NCBI GenBank assembly: GCA_947474545.1
Contig: CANJJI010000003.1
Coordinates: forward strand, 1-64,000
DNA from: Beijerinckiaceae bacterium
GTDB taxonomy: Bacteria; Pseudomonadota; Alphaproteobacteria; Rhizobiales; Beijerinckiaceae
Length of the DNA stretch: 64,000 bases
Direction of reading: 5' to 3'
Shown: piece after piece, positions 60,470 through 64,000 of the stretch
Layout: every line of letters begins with the position of its first letter
How positions within the stretch are numbered: the first letter of the stretch is position 1
The notes under the pieces: generated by a model
What the model saw: only the letters and a program-made list of their open reading frames with translations
Told to the model about the DNA's origin: nothing
Database searches by the model: none
Made by a program: the position numbers and the translations under genes

Positions 60470-61441
60470 ATGCACCAATCACCGGCAACGCCTGAACTGT
60501 CGAATTCTCCCAAAATGGGCGGGCCGTTTCGGCCTGCAGCGCGGGGAATACAGGCGTTTCATCCCGCTGCCTTTTTGCCGGCATTCGTAAAATCGCGTCA
60601 ACGTGTTCGCGATTTGGCGGGCCTTCCGGATTCCCTGGGGTCGATAGGCTCATTGGAGATACGGCTCGCTGTAACCAAGAAAGAGATCAGGCGCGCACAA
60701 AAGCTTCGATGGCGGGTCTTTTTTGAAGGCGGCAAGGCAATCCCCGATCGCATGTCCCAACTTCGCCGCAGGGATATCTGCGCGTTCGACAGGATTTGCG
60801 ATCATCTCATCGTCATTGACCACGTCGCAATCAGCCGGTTTGGCAAGATCAAGCCCCGTGTGGTTGGTACCTATCGCCTACTGCGCCAGGATGAGGCGGA
60901 AAGACATAGCGGTTTTTACAGCGCCACTGAGTTCCAAATTTCCGGCTTGCTGGAACGCAACAAAGGCAAGCGCTTTCTCGAACTTGGGCGCTCGTGCGTC
61001 CTGCCCGAATATCGCTCCAGACGCACTCTGGAATTGTTGTGGCGCGGCATCTGGACCTATGTTCGCCATCACCGGGTCGATATGCTTATCGGCTGCGCTT
61101 CGCTTGAGGGAACCAACCCGTTACAGCACGCTCTGCCTCTGTCCTTCCTTCATCATCACGCTTCGGCTGACGAAACGCTAAACGCCCTGCCTCTGAAACA
61201 TCGGCACATCGCCATGGATATACTCGGCAAGGATTCAGTGGACATTCGCCGCGCTGTCAGCGCCCTGCCGCCATTGATCAAGGGGTATTTACGTTGCGGT
61301 GCTGTCTTTGGCGGTGGAGCAGTCATAGACCATCAATTTGGCACAACCGATGTTTTTGTAATCATGCCCGTCGATAAGATCGACCCTCGCTACATCGAGC
61401 ATTTTTCAACTGCCGGAAGCTCGCTGCAGGCGGCAGTCTGA
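60470..61441 (+). CDS. GNAT-type N-acyltransferase, OlsB-like (ornithine lipid synthesis)
   Basis: A 323-residue member of the OlsB/hemolysin-like acyltransferase family. SLEIRLAVTKKEIRRAQKLR, WRVFFEGG, the middle VVGTYRLLRQDEAERHSGFY, and FLELGRSCVLPEYRSRRTLE are characteristic. OlsB transfers a 3-hydroxyacyl chain from ACP to the alpha-amino group of ornithine, giving lyso-ornithine lipid. OlsA, the second enzyme, is not in the window. The N-terminal 60 residues are longer than in rhizobial OlsB and probably disordered. The start at 60470 is the first ATG; a TTG lies five codons earlier. It ends four bases from the convergent reductase gene. Confidence 0.85.
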   Translation: MHQSPATPELSNSPKMGGPFRPAARGIQAFHPAAFLPAFVKSRQRVRDLAGLPDSLGSIGSLEIRLAVTKKEIRRAQKLRWRVFFEGGKAIPDRMSQLRRRDICAFDRICDHLIVIDHVAISRFGKIKPRVVGTYRLLRQDEAERHSGFYSATEFQISGLLERNKGKRFLELGRSCVLPEYRSRRTLELLWRGIWTYVRHHRVDMLIGCASLEGTNPLQHALPLSFLHHHASADETLNALPLKHRHIAMDILGKDSVDIRRAVSALPPLIKGYLRCGAVFGGGAVIDHQFGTTDVFVIMPVDKIDPRYIEHFSTAGSSLQAAV

Positions 61442-61445
61442 AGCT

Positions 61446-62432
61446 TTATCCCGTGACAAATCGCTCTCGATCGTGCGGTAGGGTAAAATCAATATCAGGC
61501 CCGCACGGTACAATTCCGTGCGGATTGATGTGCAGATGGCTCCCGTAATAATGTTTGCGCACATGATCAATGTGAAACGTGCGCTTGATGGCGGGACGCT
61601 GAACGAGATCGCGCGTATAGTTCCACAGATTGGGATAATCGACGATCCGTTTCTTGTTGCACTTGAAATGGCCAACGTAGACAGCATCAAACCGCAACAA
61701 TGTCGGCAATAGTCTGATATCGGCCTCAGTGAGCCTGCTCCCGCAAAGGTACCGCTGATGCGATAATCGCTCCTCAAGCATATCGAGCGTAGAAAAGAGC
61801 TCTTGCGCGGCCTCGTCATAGGCCGCCTGCGTTGTAGCAAAACCGCAGCGATAGACGCCATTGTTCACCGTATTATAGATGCGGTCGTTCAAAAGATCGA
61901 TTTCGCTGCGCAAATCCATCGGGTAGTAGTCGCCCTCCAGCGCGCCCGCGCCATCGAAGGCCGAATTGAACATGCGGATAATCTCCGATGATTCATTGTT
62001 GACGATGGTCTTCGTCTCCTTGTCCCAGAGCACCGGCACAGTCGCCCGCCCGCTATAGACGGGATCAGCGCGCAGGTAGATCTCGTAGATATATCTGGAC
62101 GCACCCAGCGGATCTGGAACAACCCCTTCGCCGGGAACGAACGTCCATCCGTTCTCGCGCATCAGCCAGTGCACAACCGAAACGTCGATCATACCTTCAA
62201 GCCCTTTCAGCGCGCGCATGATCATCGTGCGATGCGCCCAGGGACATGCGTGGGAGATGTAGAGATGGTAGCGGCCGGATGTCGCAGCAAATCCGCCGCG
62301 TCCAGAGGGACCCGGCGCTCCATTCCCCGTCACCCAGTTACGAAACTGGCTTTCACGCCGCACGAAACGGCCTTGTTCGATCCGTCCGAGCGCAACCTCG
62401 TCCGACCATTTTCCGTCGATCAAAAGCCCCAC
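61446..62432 (-). CDS. glutathionyl-hydroquinone reductase (xi-class GST, YqjG/ECM4-like)
   Basis: A 328-residue xi-class glutathione transferase. The catalytic Cys63 is in SHACPWAHRTM. Nearby are YHLYISHACP, RATVPVLWDKETKTIVNNES, and the C-terminal GSRLTEADIRLLPTLLRFDA. The enzymes use glutathione to reduce glutathionyl-hydroquinones and so rescue quinone adducts formed in aromatic degradation. I chose the GTG at 62432 because a GGGAGG lies seven bases upstream; the open frame continues 65 codons without family sequence. It is divergent from the HpaB-type hydroxylase, whose quinol product could form the adducts it repairs. Confidence 0.92.
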   Translation of the reverse strand: MGLLIDGKWSDEVALGRIEQGRFVRRESQFRNWVTGNGAPGPSGRGGFAATSGRYHLYISHACPWAHRTMIMRALKGLEGMIDVSVVHWLMRENGWTFVPGEGVVPDPLGASRYIYEIYLRADPVYSGRATVPVLWDKETKTIVNNESSEIIRMFNSAFDGAGALEGDYYPMDLRSEIDLLNDRIYNTVNNGVYRCGFATTQAAYDEAAQELFSTLDMLEERLSHQRYLCGSRLTEADIRLLPTLLRFDAVYVGHFKCNKKRIVDYPNLWNYTRDLVQRPAIKRTFHIDHVRKHYYGSHLHINPHGIVPCGPDIDFTLPHDRERFVTG

Positions 62433-62527
62433 TTGCACACCCTCCCGCAGTCTATAAAGTGAAACGCAACATACATGATCTGCGCGGACAGATGCGGAAC
62501 ATTTCGCGCAGCATACGGGGGATGGCG

Positions 62528-63988
62528 ATGCTTCTGACGGGCAAGGAAAAGCTCGAGCGCATGCGCGACGGGCGCATCGTATATCTTGGCGCAGAGCGCA
62601 TCGACGATGTGACGACGCACCCGGCATTCCGTAACGCGGCCCATACTGTAGCAGAACTCTATGATTTCAAGTCCGATCCGGCGCGACGCGCAGAACTTGC
62701 TTTCGAGGAAGATGGCGAATGGTTCAGTCTTTACTGGAAACAATGCCGGACGCGGGAAGAGCTCGCGCTGCGGATGCTCGCCTTGCGCAAGCTGGCGGAC
62801 GTAACCTTTGGCATGTTCGGACGCTCGCCTGATCACGTGGCTGGCATGGTCACCGGTTTATCAATGAAGCCCTCCGTCCTCGACGCCTTGCATCCCGGCT
62901 TTGGTGACAACCTCACGCGCTTCTATAAACATGCGCGCAAGAACGATCTCTATCTCTGCTTTGCCACCAGCCCGCCATCGGGCGTACGCAGCACCGAGCT
63001 TTTTCCCGGTCAACAGCGCGACGATCCCTGCCTGCGCGTGGTCGCCGAGGACGATCAGGGCGTAACGCTGTCCGGCATGAAGATGCTGGCGACGGGCGCT
63101 GTATTTGCCGATGAAGTCTGGATTGGCAATCTCACGCCTATTGACGAAAAGCACAAGGCCGAGAGCATCACCTGCGCCCTGCCTTTCAATACCAAAGGCG
63201 TTTCGCTGTGGTCGCGCCGCGCCTATGAAAGCACCGTCCAGCACGAACTCGATTATCCCCTGAGCTATCGCCTCGATGAAGGCGATTGCATGCTGGTGTG
63301 CGATAGCGTGAAAGTGCCGTGGGAGCGTGTCTTTCTGCACAATGATGGCGTCTGGTCGCGGCGCATGTATATCGAAACGCCTGCCAATTGCTATGCCAAC
63401 AGCCAGAGCAATATCCGCTTCTGGGCGAAGATGAGCCTGATCGCCGGCTTGGCCAGCAAGATTTGCGAAGCCAACGGCATCGACAAAATCCCCGCCGTGC
63501 GCGAATTACTCGGCCGGCTCGCGGCGCTGGAAGCCACCATCGGCGGCATGGTGCATGGCCAGATCGAAGGCTGGGAAGCCTGGCCCGAGGGCTATGCCAC
63601 GCCCAATCGCAGATTCATGTATGCGTCGCTGAACTGGTGCCAGGAACATCACACCGAAATCATCGACATCCTGCGCACGTTGCTCGGCGGCCTGCCCATG
63701 CAGATGCCCGCCAGTATAGATATTTTCAAAGACCCCGAATTGAAAAGCCGGTTTCAGCGGTGGTGGGGCACGGCCAATCTGGAAGCCTTGCCGCGCATGA
63801 AGCTCTACAAACTCGCCTGGGATCTTGTCGGCTCTGAATTCGCCGGCCGCCATCAGCTCTACGAAAAATTCTATGCCGGCAATTCCATCGTCGTACGCAA
63901 CCAGAGCGATCGCGAAGCGCCGTGGAAAGAGTTTCACGGAACTGTCGAACGTCTCCTCAATCGCGTCAAGGCGCCAGAATTCAAATAA
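62528..63988 (+). CDS. 4-hydroxyphenylacetate 3-hydroxylase family (HpaB-type) flavin monooxygenase
   Basis: A 486-residue FADH2-dependent monooxygenase of the HpaB/acyl-CoA-dehydrogenase-like fold. The opening MLLTGKEKLERMRDGRIVYL and VTTHPAFRNAA is the family hallmark. Later come CFATSPPSGVRS, GMKMLATGAVFADEVWIGN and VPWERVFLHNDG. The start at 62528 has GGGGGA five bases upstream; 62522 and 62492 are in-frame alternatives. HpaB hydroxylates phenols using FADH2 from the reductase HpaC, which is not seen here and must lie outside. The divergent partner at 61446 repairs quinone adducts, which suits a phenol hydroxylase. Confidence 0.92.
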   Translation: MLLTGKEKLERMRDGRIVYLGAERIDDVTTHPAFRNAAHTVAELYDFKSDPARRAELAFEEDGEWFSLYWKQCRTREELALRMLALRKLADVTFGMFGRSPDHVAGMVTGLSMKPSVLDALHPGFGDNLTRFYKHARKNDLYLCFATSPPSGVRSTELFPGQQRDDPCLRVVAEDDQGVTLSGMKMLATGAVFADEVWIGNLTPIDEKHKAESITCALPFNTKGVSLWSRRAYESTVQHELDYPLSYRLDEGDCMLVCDSVKVPWERVFLHNDGVWSRRMYIETPANCYANSQSNIRFWAKMSLIAGLASKICEANGIDKIPAVRELLGRLAALEATIGGMVHGQIEGWEAWPEGYATPNRRFMYASLNWCQEHHTEIIDILRTLLGGLPMQMPASIDIFKDPELKSRFQRWWGTANLEALPRMKLYKLAWDLVGSEFAGRHQLYEKFYAGNSIVVRNQSDREAPWKEFHGTVERLLNRVKAPEFK

Positions 63989-64000
63989 AGGAAGTTTATA

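Noticed and set aside
1-64000. CRISPR array, tRNA or rRNA genes, prophage or known defence system.
   Set aside because: No regularly spaced repeats, cloverleaf, rRNA or hallmark proteins were recognised on either strand. This was done by eye, so a tRNA scan would be needed to exclude a missed gene.

Overview
The window looks like chromosomal DNA of an alphaproteobacterium, probably a metabolically versatile soil or freshwater lineage near Hyphomicrobiales or Rhodospirillales. The evidence is gene content and order: rsmI-yraN-gshB (interrupted here), a PmtA-like methyltransferase next to pyrF, DUF1330 near dapB-gpmA, GlnD, an OlsB-like ornithine-lipid acyltransferase, MaeB with a phosphotransacetylase domain, and many Bug/TctC solute receptors. 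No rRNA, tRNA, CRISPR array, transposase or phage gene was recognised. I cannot name the genus from the sequence alone.

Positions 1-25605 are an accessory, catabolism-oriented region. It opens with a leftward set of two luciferase-like flavin monooxygenases and an alpha/beta hydrolase. A complete branched-chain-type ABC importer follows (livH, a fused livM-livG, livF, and a divergent binding protein), with an SDR dehydrogenase at its downstream end. Next come another SDR, an orphan molybdopterin hydroxylase large subunit, five TctC-like receptors, a quinone-oxidoreductase-like MDR, a fused TctA-TctB permease, an MFS transporter, a GMC oxidoreductase and a sixth TctC receptor. Together this suggests uptake and oxidation of several organic acids or xenobiotics. 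No regulator gene was recognised in this stretch.

Positions 25737-38910 hold housekeeping genes: hemW, a LpoA-like lipoprotein, rsmI, yraN, gshB, glnD, grpE and alkB. Between yraN and gshB sits a leftward three-gene cassette (LLM monooxygenase, alpha/beta hydrolase, TctC receptor). Its monooxygenase is closely similar to the truncated one at the left edge of the window, so the module type occurs twice.

Positions 39056-46283 are a second catabolic block: an MFS transporter, a Rieske oxygenase, an exported argininosuccinate-lyase-superfamily protein lacking a key histidine, a GST, a dienelactone hydrolase, and a gamma-resorcylate-decarboxylase-like amidohydrolase with all four expected metal ligands.

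Positions 46305-63988 mix core genes (gpmA, dapB, pyrF, maeB) with signalling and envelope genes: a chemoreceptor broken by a one-base frameshift, a cNMP-binding patatin lipase, a PmtA-like methyltransferase, a hybrid histidine kinase and an OlsB-like acyltransferase. The block ends with an LLM enzyme, a glutathionyl-hydroquinone reductase and an HpaB-type hydroxylase. Two structured, terminator-ending elements at 49810-49897 and 51004-51083 flank an exported phosphoesterase on the same strand. They are the best candidates here for undescribed small RNAs or leader elements.
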